A program made the position numbers and the translations under genes. 64,000 nucleotides of DNA from Mesorhizobium australicum WSM2073 (GTDB lineage: Bacteria; Pseudomonadota; Alphaproteobacteria; Rhizobiales; Rhizobiaceae). The notes below the pieces were generated by a model. That model had not been told where the DNA came from. It searched no databases and saw only the letters and a list, made by a program, of their open reading frames with translations. The DNA lies in the NCBI RefSeq assembly GCF_000230995.2, contig NC_019973.1, forward strand, positions 2,184,001 to 2,248,000, written 5' to 3'. Numbering within the stretch: the first letter of the stretch is position 1; every line of letters starts with the position of its first letter. Positions 1 through 7,460 of this stretch are shown in pieces.

Positions 1-719
1 ACGGCGACGCCGAGAAGCGTTGCCACCAGCGGGTCGGTCCAGCCGCTCTGGGGTGCCTGGAGCACGCCATAGGTCAGCGAGGCCAGCGCGAAGGTGAACG
101 TGGTGGCGCCCGCCCAGTCGAGGCCGGTCGCATCCGGATCACGCGATTCCCTGATGGTGCGCAGGCCGAGGGTTGCCGAGGCAGCCGCGAGCGCCATCAC
201 CAGAACAAAGATCGACCGCCAGCCGAAGGCGGCGATGAGCAGGCCGGAGGCGATCGGGCCGAAGGCCAGCCCGATGCCGAAACTGGTGCCGAGAAAGGAG
301 AAGGCGCGCAGCCGCGATGGTCCCTCGAATTCCTGGGCAAGTGCGGAGGCGCCGCCAGCGAAGGCCAAGGCACTGCCGAGCCCTTGCGCGGCCCTGAAGA
401 CGTCGAACCTGGTGATGTCGGACGCCAGCATCGCGCCGAGCGAGGCGATAATGTAGAGGGCGAGACCGACGAGGAAGATCCGCTTGCGGCCATGATTATC
501 GGCCAGCGCTCCGGCCGCCATCAGGCTGGCGGCGAAGGTCAGCATAAAGGCGTTGGTCACCCAGTTGAGCGCGATCGGGCTGCCGCCGAGATCGGCCGCG
601 ATGCGGGAGAGCGCGACGGCCGGGCCGGTGAAGGTCAGAGGCATCGTCATAGCGGCGAGGCATACCGACAGGAGCACGAGCCATCGCTCGGCCGGGCCGG
701 TGGTGGTCTTCAAGGTCAT
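1..719 (-). CDS. MFS efflux transporter, C-terminus beyond window edge
   Basis: Reading the minus strand from the ATG at 719 gives about 239 open codons that run off the left edge, so the gene is partial and its end is not seen. The translation is strongly hydrophobic with successive membrane segments and has the MFS loop after the second helix (ADNHGRKR, about residues 81-88). This organisation fits the drug:proton antiporter families (14- or 12-helix type), which export toxic compounds across the inner membrane. It diverges from a LysR regulator over a 144-bp gap, the usual layout for a regulator and its efflux target. The substrate cannot be told from sequence. Confidence 0.85.
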   Translation of the reverse strand, partial: MTLKTTTGPAERWLVLLSVCLAAMTMPLTFTGPAVALSRIAADLGGSPIALNWVTNAFMLTFAASLMAAGALADNHGRKRIFLVGLALYIIASLGAMLASDITRFDVFRAAQGLGSALAFAGGASALAQEFEGPSRLRAFSFLGTSFGIGLAFGPIASGLLIAAFGWRSIFVLVMALAAASATLGLRTIRESRDPDATGLDWAGATTFTFALASLTYGVLQAPQSGWTDPLVATLLGVA

Positions 720-802
720 GGGTTTTTCCTATCTGAGCGGTCTGCGCCGGCATGCGCGCAACCGCGGCGCCGATCATGCGGACCAAGATAGGTCAGAGAC
801 AG

Positions 803-832
803 ATCAGGAATAATAGTATTAAATATCCTGAT
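803..832. promoter_or_regulatory. Dyad in divergent MFS/LysR promoter, candidate LysR operator
   Basis: The gap between the divergent genes contains perfect 7-bp inverted arms, ATCAGGA (803-809) and TCCTGAT (826-832), around an AT-rich centre with a further near-symmetric ATAAT/ATTAAAT core. LysR-family regulators typically bind interrupted dyads of this kind between their own gene and the divergent target. The symmetry is seen directly; the binding is inferred. Confidence 0.45.
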
Positions 833-863
833 ATAACGGACTGAAACGCTCGAATGGAGCAGC

Positions 864-1754
864 ATGGTGGATCGCCTCAGCGGCCTTCTGGCTTTCGCCC
901 GCACCGCCGAGTTCGGCAGCTTCGTCGCCGCCGGCCGGGCGCTCGGCATCTCCGCTTCAGCGGTCGGCAAAAGCGTCGCGCGGCTCGAACAGGAACTCGG
1001 CGTGCGGCTGCTGCAGCGCTCCACGCGGCGGATCGGCCTGACGGAGGAGGGCAAGCTGTTCAACGACCGCGTGCGGCGCATCCTCGACGACATCGACGAT
1101 GCCGAGGCAATGCTGTCGCGGACAAGGGAGACGCCGCGTGGGCGGTTGCGCGTCTCCACCCCGATCGTCACCTACCATCTTTTGCTGCCGGTGCTGTCGG
1201 AGTTCATGGCCCGCTATCCCGAGATCGAGCTCGATATCGATTTCAACGACCGGATCGTCGACGTCATCGAGGAAGGCATCGACGTCGCCATCCGCAGCGG
1301 CGAGCTGCCTGATTCACGATTGGTGTCCAGACCCATTGCGCCCTTCCGCATGCTGCTGTGCGCGGCTCCCTCCTACCTCGATCGCCATGGCACTCCCGGT
1401 GTGCCGGCGGATCTCATCAGGCATTTCGGCATAAACTTCCGCTATCTCAACAGCGGCAGGCTGCTGGACTGGCCGTTCATTACCGGGAGCGCCCAACCGC
1501 TGATCCGTTCGATGCTGACCTGCAACAACATGGAAGCTTTGAAAGGCGCCACGATCGCCGGACTCGGCATCGCCTGCATGCCCGATTTCCTGGTGCGGGA
1601 TGCCCTGCGCGAGGACCGGCTGCGCACCGTGCTTGACGATCATGTCGACGGCCGTGGCCAGTTCCGGATGCTATGGCCCTCCAATCGCCATCTGTCGCCA
1701 AAGGTGCGGGTTTTCGTCGATTTCCTGCCCGAACGCCTGGCAGCCGCGCGATAG
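864..1754 (+). CDS. LysR-family transcriptional regulator
   Basis: This 296-residue protein has the normal LysR length and order. An N-terminal winged helix-turn-helix occupies residues 1-60 (SGLLAFARTAEFGSFVAAGR, then SASAVGKSVARLEQELG), followed by a linker helix and an effector-binding domain from about residue 90. The ATG at 864 was chosen because the HTH begins normally a few residues in. It diverges from the MFS gene at 719 and probably controls it. It resembles the subgroup whose members often regulate adjacent efflux or oxidoreductase genes, but the inducer cannot be predicted. Confidence 0.9.
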   Translation: MVDRLSGLLAFARTAEFGSFVAAGRALGISASAVGKSVARLEQELGVRLLQRSTRRIGLTEEGKLFNDRVRRILDDIDDAEAMLSRTRETPRGRLRVSTPIVTYHLLLPVLSEFMARYPEIELDIDFNDRIVDVIEEGIDVAIRSGELPDSRLVSRPIAPFRMLLCAAPSYLDRHGTPGVPADLIRHFGINFRYLNSGRLLDWPFITGSAQPLIRSMLTCNNMEALKGATIAGLGIACMPDFLVRDALREDRLRTVLDDHVDGRGQFRMLWPSNRHLSPKVRVFVDFLPERLAAAR

Positions 1755-1777
1755 CGGTGCCCTGGTGGCAGCCCTCA

Positions 1778-2866
1778 TCATTCCCTGATGCTTCTGGCTA
1801 CCAGCCGGGCAATGCTGGGGCCGACAAGCAGCACGATCAGGAAGCGCGCCGACTGCAGGGCCATGACAAAGGAGATGTCGACGTTCTGCGCAGCGGCGGC
1901 GATGATGGCGACGCTGTCCATGCCGCCAGGGCTGGTCGCCAGATAGGCGGTCAGCGGGTCGACGCCGGCGAGCCGGCTGATGAGGAAGGCAAGGCCGCCG
2001 CAAAACGCGATCAGCGCGATGATCGAAGCGATGATCTGCGGCAAAGCGCGTGCCGCGTGGCGCAGGATCGGCCTGGTGAAGTTCAGGCCGATCGCCCAGC
2101 CGACCATCGCGTAACTGACCGCCAGCAGCCATTGCGGCAATTGCATCGGCACCCCGAGGCCGAGATGGATGACTGTGCCGAAGATGAAGCTGCCGAGGAA
2201 GAAGGGCGAAGGCAGCCGGCAAAGCCTGCCCGCGAGGCCGCCGATGAGCGCCATGCCGATGGTGGCGGCGAAGGGTTGCGGATCGATCTCGGGGAACCAG
2301 ATAACGGGCGGGACCTCGATGCCCGAGGTGTCGACCCACATCTTGGCGACGAGGGCTGCCGTCATCGAGACGAAGATGACGCGCAGATACTGCATGAAGG
2401 CGACAAGGCGCTGGTCGGCGCCGAAGGCGCCGGCCATCAGCACCATGGCGGTGGCGGCCCCCGGCGAAGAACCCCAGACGGCGGTGGTGCCCGGCAGGAT
2501 GCGCCAGCGGCTGATCAGCCAGCCAAGCAGGCTCGAGGCCGCGACGGTGGCGATCACCACGCCGAGGAACAGCGGCCATTCCTTGTAGAAGACCGGGAAG
2601 ATATCGGCCGAGATCGAAGCCGCGACGAGGCAGCCGACGACAGCCTGGGCGGCGCCGAACAGAAGCCGCGGCACACGCACCGCGGCACCGTTGGTGCCGG
2701 CGACGATGGCCGCCAGCATCGGTCCGATCAGCAGCGCCGCCGGCAAAGCGGCGAGTTCCAGCGCGCCGGCGAAGAGCGCGGAGATGACCAGCAGGATGAG
2801 CCACTGCCAAGGCTTGCTCAGCCGCGTCATGCGCTCGACAGGGGACTGCTCGGCCTCGGAATCCAT
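1778..2866 (-). CDS. AbrB-family integral membrane protein (putative transporter)
   Basis: The 362-residue product is almost entirely membrane segments (about ten), arranged as two similar halves. This matches the AbrB membrane family (formerly called ammonia monooxygenase-like AbrB duplication), which is unrelated to the DNA-binding AbrB fold. Glycine-rich loops such as VWGSSPGAATAMVLMAG and LATSPGGMDSVAIIAAA recur at equivalent places in the two halves and are the family hallmark. Members are thought to be small-molecule permeases or regulators of transport, with no firmly established substrate. It is convergent with the LysR gene (23-bp gap) and appears to be transcribed alone. Confidence 0.8.
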   Translation of the reverse strand: MDSEAEQSPVERMTRLSKPWQWLILLVISALFAGALELAALPAALLIGPMLAAIVAGTNGAAVRVPRLLFGAAQAVVGCLVAASISADIFPVFYKEWPLFLGVVIATVAASSLLGWLISRWRILPGTTAVWGSSPGAATAMVLMAGAFGADQRLVAFMQYLRVIFVSMTAALVAKMWVDTSGIEVPPVIWFPEIDPQPFAATIGMALIGGLAGRLCRLPSPFFLGSFIFGTVIHLGLGVPMQLPQWLLAVSYAMVGWAIGLNFTRPILRHAARALPQIIASIIALIAFCGGLAFLISRLAGVDPLTAYLATSPGGMDSVAIIAAAAQNVDISFVMALQSARFLIVLLVGPSIARLVARSIRE

Positions 2867-2945
2867 GTTCTGGTCTTAACCCCAGACGCGAAAAATGCGA
2901 ACGCAAGTGCGCCTGAAAAGCATGTTTCCGCCTCGGGCGCCCGCC

Positions 2946-3254
2946 TTAGCCCGTTTTGGCTTCAGCCAAGCCGAAGCCGCCCACCGGATGCGTTTCCACC
3001 TGGAATTCGAAGCCGCCGATGAAGGGGCGCGCCTTGGCGATCGCCGCCTGGACTTCGGGAAGCTGCAGCGAGGCTTTGTGGCTTGCCTGATCGGTCCACA
3101 CCTCGGTCACCCAGATCGCGTCGGCGTCGGCCGGGTCGGTGGCGATGATATAGCTCAGGCAGCCGGGCAGGGCGCCAGTGCTCTCACGCAGCACGGCCAT
3201 GACAGCGTCGCGCTGGCCACGCGCCGCCCGCATCTTGCCGATCAGTCCATACAT
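2946..3254 (-). CDS. Antibiotic biosynthesis monooxygenase (ABM) domain protein
   Basis: This 102-residue protein fits a single dimeric alpha/beta-barrel ABM domain. It has a short N-terminal strand (MYGLIGKMRA), a helix with the RDAVMAVL pattern, then the characteristic VTEVWTDQASHKASLQLPEVQAA region in which the family's conserved Trp and His residues lie. Relatives include YgiN-type quinol monooxygenases and heme-degrading or stress proteins, so the exact reaction is open. It lies 58 bp downstream of the SDR gene on the same strand and probably shares its transcript, suggesting that the two enzymes work on related quinone-like or carbonyl substrates. Confidence 0.75.
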   Translation of the reverse strand: MYGLIGKMRAARGQRDAVMAVLRESTGALPGCLSYIIATDPADADAIWVTEVWTDQASHKASLQLPEVQAAIAKARPFIGGFEFQVETHPVGGFGLAEAKTG

Positions 3255-3312
3255 GTCCTCGTCTCCCCCTGGGTTGGCGCGAAAGGAGTGTGTCCAGTAT
3301 GCCGGTCGCCGG

Positions 3313-4098
3313 TCAAGGCATCAACTGGCCGCCATTGACCTCGATCACCTGGCCGGTGATGTAGCCGCTCAACAGATCCGATGAGAGGAATAGATAGGCG
3401 CCGATGCAATCTTGCGCCGTGCCGGCACGGCCCTGCGGGATGGTGGCGACCATGCCCCTCATCTGCTCGTCGGTCGAATAGCGTTCGTGGAAGGGGGTGA
3501 GGATGGTGCCCGGCGCCACGGCGTTGACGCGGATGCCGAAGCCGATCAGTTCCTTGGCCATGCCGCGCGTCACGTTGGAGACGAAGGCCTTGGCCGAGCC
3601 GTAAAGGCCGGCGCCGCCGCCCGCCCCGTTGCGCGCGGCGATCGACGAGGTGTTGACGATGAAGCCGCCCTGTTTTTTCAGCCACGGGATCGCCTTGCGC
3701 GTGGCGGTCAGCACCGAGCGTGCGTTGAGGTCCATCACCGCGTCGTAATGCGCCTCGGTCTGCTCGGCGTAGGGCACGCGGCCAAGCATGCCGCCGGCAT
3801 TGTTGACCAGCCCGTCGAGCCGGCCGAAATGCCGCGCGCTGTCCTCGACGACGCGTTCGACATCGGCAGGGAGAGAAAAGTCGCCTTGGACGAGGAACAC
3901 CTCACCGCCGCCGTCGCGGATGGTCTGGCCGAGTTTCTCGGCGGCGTCGCGGCTGGAATTGTAGTGCAGCGCCACCTTGCATTCCTGCCCGGCATAAGCG
4001 AGCGCGAGCGCCGCGCCGATGCCGGTCGAGGCGCCGGTGACCAGCACCGCCTTGCCGGCGAGGTCGGGGATGACAAGACCAAGGGCTGTCTCTGGCAC
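3313..4098 (-). CDS. Short-chain dehydrogenase/reductase (SDR)
   Basis: The protein is 261 residues, typical of classical SDRs. The NAD(P)-binding Rossmann motif is VTGASTGIGAALA (about residues 20-32), followed by the NNAGG motif (about residue 95), a catalytic serine around NTSSIAA and the catalytic YGSAK tyrosine/lysine pair (about residues 166-170). The C-terminus ends in the usual GQVIEVNGGQ. It is an NAD(P)H-dependent oxidoreductase of the FabG-like type; the substrate is unknown. It precedes the ABM monooxygenase gene on the same strand. Confidence 0.9.
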   Translation of the reverse strand: MPETALGLVIPDLAGKAVLVTGASTGIGAALALAYAGQECKVALHYNSSRDAAEKLGQTIRDGGGEVFLVQGDFSLPADVERVVEDSARHFGRLDGLVNNAGGMLGRVPYAEQTEAHYDAVMDLNARSVLTATRKAIPWLKKQGGFIVNTSSIAARNGAGGGAGLYGSAKAFVSNVTRGMAKELIGFGIRVNAVAPGTILTPFHERYSTDEQMRGMVATIPQGRAGTAQDCIGAYLFLSSDLLSGYITGQVIEVNGGQLMP

Positions 4099-4169
4099 TG
4101 CTGTTCCTCCGGGGGATTTCCAAGTTTCTTGGCGGGTGTTGCCACCCTTGCATTCAAGTCAGTGCCGCT

Positions 4170-4607
4170 TCAAGGCCTGAGATAGACATAGCCCTGGCTT
4201 TGCAGTTCGGCGAGCTTGACGACGCCACCCCTGTCGGCGGCATGGAAGCCGTCGAGCAAATCGGCGAGCGTAATATCCATGCCGTGCATGGTGTTGCCGC
4301 AGGCATGCGGGTCGAGCCCTTGCTGGACAAGACCGGTAAAGCGCCCGGAAATCGCCGCCGATATGCCCTTCGACTTGAAGCCGGCAAGCGCCGGACCATG
4401 CACGACCAGCGCGATATCGACGTTGCCGCCCGTGCCCTCATAGTGGTTCTTAATGTTGCCGAGCACGAAATTGACCTTGTCGAGGTCGCTGAGGTGATAG
4501 GCGACCTTCAGCCTGGCAGGCTCGGTGGTTGCCGCCTGCACCGCCCGCAGGCCGAGAAGCGTCCCGGCTCCGGCGAGAGCCGCGTGGAACATGTCACGTC
4601 GGCGCAT
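4170..4607 (-). CDS. Exported DsrE-family protein
   Basis: The 145-residue protein starts with a likely Tat signal (RRRDMFHAALAGAGTLLGLRA, AQA-like cleavage near residue 25). The mature part follows a DsrE/DsrF-like pattern: strand KVAYHLSD, helix KVNFVLGNIKNHYEG, then VDIALVVHGPAL. A single cysteine in HACGNTM (about residue 102) is in the position where DsrE-like proteins may carry reactive sulfur. Family members take part in sulfur relay or thiosulfate metabolism, but exported stand-alone versions are poorly understood. No sulfur-oxidation genes surround it. Confidence 0.7.
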   Translation of the reverse strand: MRRRDMFHAALAGAGTLLGLRAVQAATTEPARLKVAYHLSDLDKVNFVLGNIKNHYEGTGGNVDIALVVHGPALAGFKSKGISAAISGRFTGLVQQGLDPHACGNTMHGMDITLADLLDGFHAADRGGVVKLAELQSQGYVYLRP

Positions 4608-4708
4608 GGCGTGCCTCCCTGGCTTGCCGGCTCAGCGCGATTTGCGTGGCCGCGGCCGCAATACTAGCATAAATTGACGTTACGTCCTGTCGATGCGGAG
4701 AGGGGCAC

Positions 4709-5806
4709 ATGGCGTTCAGGGAATGGAAGACGTTTGCCAGCGCCGGATTTGGCGCCGCACTGCTTGGCGGACTTGTGGGTTCTGCTTTTGCCGACAATGC
4801 GCTCAAACTCACCGAACTCAGCCCCAACGGGGCGGACGCCTGTTTCGGCCGGGTCTATGACGCGGCGCACCTCAAGGCGCGTCCGAAGCAGAAGGTGACG
4901 CGGATTTTCTTCTACTACGGCCGTGATCCGGTCAGCCGTCCGAATGAGGAACCGAACGCGAATTCCGATACTTCCTACAATGGGTTCCTCACCACCACGG
5001 TGCGTGGCGCCAAGGCGCCGGAATGGGCCGGAGGCTGGTGCAATCACGAGTCCGAGGATGGCAAATCGGGCCCGATCCGTTGCGGCATGGACTGCGACCG
5101 TACTCTGGCGTCGCTGAAGGTCGACGGCAAGGGCCGGCTGATCCTGTCGGACCTGTCGTCCGACATCTACCTCGACGCCGGTTCGGAAGAAGAACTCGGA
5201 GCGGCTGAATACGACAGGCAGGCGCTTGGCAAGGAAGACGACAATTTCCGCCTCGACCCGATGCCGGCGGCGACCTGCAAGGCGGAGTTCGCGCGCATCG
5301 ATCCGATCGACCCCGCGCTCGGGCCACCGCTGCGCGAGCGGCTGAAGCCCGACCAGGCCTTCTGCTACGGGCGCGACTATGACGCTGCGCATATGAGTTC
5401 GCATCCCGAGCAACTGACGCAGTCGATCCGGGTGTTTCGAGGACCGGTGGAACTGGCGTCCTTCGCCTCGGGAGGCGACGCCGCGAACTGGCCCGACGGC
5501 GCCGACATCGCGGTCTCGGTCACGACGCGGCAGAAGGGGGCCAAGGTCACGCAGACCTATTCCTGCCAGGGCGAGGCCGACCAATGGCGTTGTGCCGCGA
5601 GTTCGAAGACGAGCAATTATTCCTGCGACATCGCGCAAAAGGAGATCTTCCTCAAGCGCGGTGCCAACGGCGCCATCACGCTTGCCAACCCCAACAGCAG
5701 CCTGGCGATCGTCGACCTGTGCTCGACGGCGGCCGACGGCAAGACGATGTCCGACGACAAGGTCTATCGGCTGGAGCCAATGCCACAATCCGCCTGCGCG
5801 TCGTGA
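4709..5806 (+). CDS. Secreted protein of unknown function with two repeated domains
   Basis: The 365-residue product has an N-terminal signal peptide ending near SAFADN (about residue 29). The mature protein consists of two diverged copies of one domain of about 150 residues. Each opens with a C[FY]GRxYDAAH motif (about residues 47-56 and 219-228), has a central cysteine-rich stretch (CGMDCD in the first copy; YSCQ, WRCA and YSCD in the second) and closes with RL[DE]PMP followed by a cysteine (near 180 and 357). The cysteines probably form disulfides in the periplasm. I do not recognise a characterised family. It is read divergently from the DsrE gene (101-bp gap). Confidence 0.75.
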   Translation: MAFREWKTFASAGFGAALLGGLVGSAFADNALKLTELSPNGADACFGRVYDAAHLKARPKQKVTRIFFYYGRDPVSRPNEEPNANSDTSYNGFLTTTVRGAKAPEWAGGWCNHESEDGKSGPIRCGMDCDRTLASLKVDGKGRLILSDLSSDIYLDAGSEEELGAAEYDRQALGKEDDNFRLDPMPAATCKAEFARIDPIDPALGPPLRERLKPDQAFCYGRDYDAAHMSSHPEQLTQSIRVFRGPVELASFASGGDAANWPDGADIAVSVTTRQKGAKVTQTYSCQGEADQWRCAASSKTSNYSCDIAQKEIFLKRGANGAITLANPNSSLAIVDLCSTAADGKTMSDDKVYRLEPMPQSACAS

Positions 5807-5835
5807 GCATGGGCTTGTCCACAATGCCGCGAAGG

Positions 5836-5854
5836 GATATATCTTTGCTATATC
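5836..5854. promoter_or_regulatory. Inverted repeat upstream of vapB, candidate autoregulatory operator
   Basis: GATATA (5836-5841) and TATATC (5849-5854) form an interrupted palindrome with a 7-base spacer, ending 15 bp before the vapB start codon and just ahead of its ribosome binding site (GAGG at 5861). VapB antitoxins normally bind palindromes at this position and repress their own operon, with VapC as co-repressor. The AT-rich site probably overlaps the -10 region. Confidence 0.55.
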
Positions 5855-5869
5855 TCACTTGAGGATGGC

Positions 5870-6118
5870 ATGATGGACAAGGCGAAGGTGTTCTGGTCAG
5901 GCCGGTCGCAAGCTGTGCGTCTGCCTAAGGAGTTTCGTTTCGAAACGGATGAGGTTTCGATTCGTCGCCATGGACAGACTGTCATACTGGAGCCCGTCGT
6001 GCAGGATTGGGCGTGGCTTGACCAAGTGATCGGATCGGTAGATGAGGATTTTGCCGAAGCGGCGCTGGAACGGCAGCAAGGGCAGGATAGACCTGCCTTG
6101 GACGACATCTTCGAGTGA
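5870..6118 (+). CDS. vapB: VapB-type antitoxin (AbrB/MazE DNA-binding fold)
   Basis: The 82-residue protein has an N-terminal swapped-hairpin AbrB fold (AKVFWSGRSQAVRLPKEFRF, residues 4-23, the typical G[NR]SQAVRLP signature) and an acidic flexible C-terminus that would wrap the toxin. Two ATGs lie in tandem (5870 and 5873); the GAGG motif at 5861 fits the second slightly better. It overlaps the toxin gene by 4 bases, implying translational coupling. The antitoxin binds VapC and represses the operon through the palindrome just upstream. Confidence 0.88.
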   Translation: MMDKAKVFWSGRSQAVRLPKEFRFETDEVSIRRHGQTVILEPVVQDWAWLDQVIGSVDEDFAEAALERQQGQDRPALDDIFE

Positions 6119-6501
6119 TCTATCTGCTCGATACCAATGCTGTCATCGCCGTCATCAAGGGCGACGCCAGTCTACTCGCGCTTCTGAAGCAGCACACGCC
6201 GCAGGATTTTGCGCTTTCTCCGATCGTGGCACATGAACTGTATTATGGTGCCGAGAGAAGCCAGAGAAGGGCTGAAAATCTGGCGCGCATCGAAGCTCTG
6301 CGATTCCCGATGCTTGAATTCGATCGGGAGGACGCGAGGCATGCCGGAGAAATTCGGGCGACGCTTGCAGCATTGGGGACGCCAATCGGCCCCTATGATG
6401 CGCTCATTGGCGGACAGGCGCGCGCCAGAAACCTCATTCTGATCACCCGCAACGTCCGGGAATTCGAGCGCGTCGACGCTCTCTCAATCGGGACTTGGTG
6501 A
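6115..6501 (+). CDS. vapC: VapC-type PIN-domain ribonuclease toxin
   Basis: Translation starts at a GTG (6115) within the GTGA overlap with the vapB stop. The 128-residue PIN domain keeps the acidic metal-binding residues: LLDTNA (Asp6), the HELYYG glutamate (about residue 41) and the YDALIGG aspartate (about residue 97). VapC toxins cleave RNA, often initiator tRNA or 23S rRNA, when the antitoxin is degraded. It is intact and looks active. This is the only toxin-antitoxin pair in the window, sitting between a secreted protein gene and the convergent CDF gene (6-bp gap). Confidence 0.9.
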   Translation: MIYLLDTNAVIAVIKGDASLLALLKQHTPQDFALSPIVAHELYYGAERSQRRAENLARIEALRFPMLEFDREDARHAGEIRATLAALGTPIGPYDALIGGQARARNLILITRNVREFERVDALSIGTW

Positions 6502-6507
6502 CCCGCC

Positions 6508-7455
6508 TCAGGCGAACGGCACCGCGGTCGTGCCCTTGGGCAGCTTGGCTTCGTCGTCGGGCTCGACATGGATGGTCACCCGCACCGAGGGGAGTTCGGC
6601 CTTCAGCGCGTCTTCGATGCGATCGCAGATGACATGGCTGGCGCCGACCGACATGTCGGCGTCGACGACCAGATGGAACTCGATGAAGGTGGCGCGGCCG
6701 GCGATGCGGGTCTTGAGGTCGTGCACCTCCATGGCGCCCTTGCAATTGGCCGAGATGATGTCGCGAATGCGCATGTGCTCCGCCGTGTCGACGGCCCGGT
6801 CCATCAGGCCGTTCATCGACGAGCCGATGACATGCCAGCCCTGCCACAGGATGTTGAGCGCGACGATAACGGCCAATGCCGGGTCGAGGATCTGCCAGCC
6901 GGTCAGGATCGCTCCGATGAGGCCGCCGAAGACACCGACCGACGTCACCACATCGGTCATGATGTGATTGCCGTCGGCGACCAGCGCCGGCGATTTCTCG
7001 GCCCGGCCAGTGCGGATCAGCACCCAGGCCCAGAAGGCGTTGATGGCAGTGGCGACGCCGTTGACGGCAAGGCCTTTCCAAGGCTGTTCGAGCGGCGCCG
7101 GGGCCTGCCAGGAGCGCCAGACTTCGTTCAGAATCAAAAGCGCGGCGAGCACGATCAGCACGCCTTCCAGCACGGCGGAGAAATACTCGGCCTTGTGATG
7201 GCCGAAGGGGTGATCCTGGTCGGCCGGCTTGTGGCTGACCTGGATCGCCCAGAAAGCGGCAATCGACGCGATGACGTTGACGATCGATTCCAGCGCGTCC
7301 GAATAGAGCGCGACGGAGCCGGTCACGTACCAGGCGGCGGCTTTCAGCGCGAGCACGACAAAAGCGACCACGATCGACCAGAAGGCAAGGTTGGCGACCT
7401 TGCGCTTCGCGGCCGCCCTGGCTGCGATCGCCATCGTGTTCTCGGCTTCGGCCAT
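6508..7455 (-). CDS. Cation diffusion facilitator metal exporter
   Basis: The start at 7455 gives 315 residues, normal for the CDF family. Six membrane segments are visible. The metal-site motifs are present: SDALES (helix 2), HPFGHHKAEYFSA (loop and helix 3) and DGNHIMTDV (helix 5), followed by a cytoplasmic ferredoxin-like domain (VHDLKTRIAGRATFIEFHLVV). CDF proteins export Zn, Co, Fe or Mn in exchange for protons. The metal cannot be assigned, though the NH..D signature in helix 5 is not the standard ZnT-type HxxxD. It begins 5 bp after the trpE(G) stop and probably shares some readthrough transcription. Confidence 0.88.
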   Translation of the reverse strand: MAEAENTMAIAARAAAKRKVANLAFWSIVVAFVVLALKAAAWYVTGSVALYSDALESIVNVIASIAAFWAIQVSHKPADQDHPFGHHKAEYFSAVLEGVLIVLAALLILNEVWRSWQAPAPLEQPWKGLAVNGVATAINAFWAWVLIRTGRAEKSPALVADGNHIMTDVVTSVGVFGGLIGAILTGWQILDPALAVIVALNILWQGWHVIGSSMNGLMDRAVDTAEHMRIRDIISANCKGAMEVHDLKTRIAGRATFIEFHLVVDADMSVGASHVICDRIEDALKAELPSVRVTIHVEPDDEAKLPKGTTAVPFA

Positions 7456-7460
7456 TGGCG

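Noticed and set aside
1673..3022. Plus-strand frame of 449 codons opposite the AbrB-type gene
   Set aside because: Charge-rich shadow translation; the opposite strand encodes a membrane protein with clear helices.
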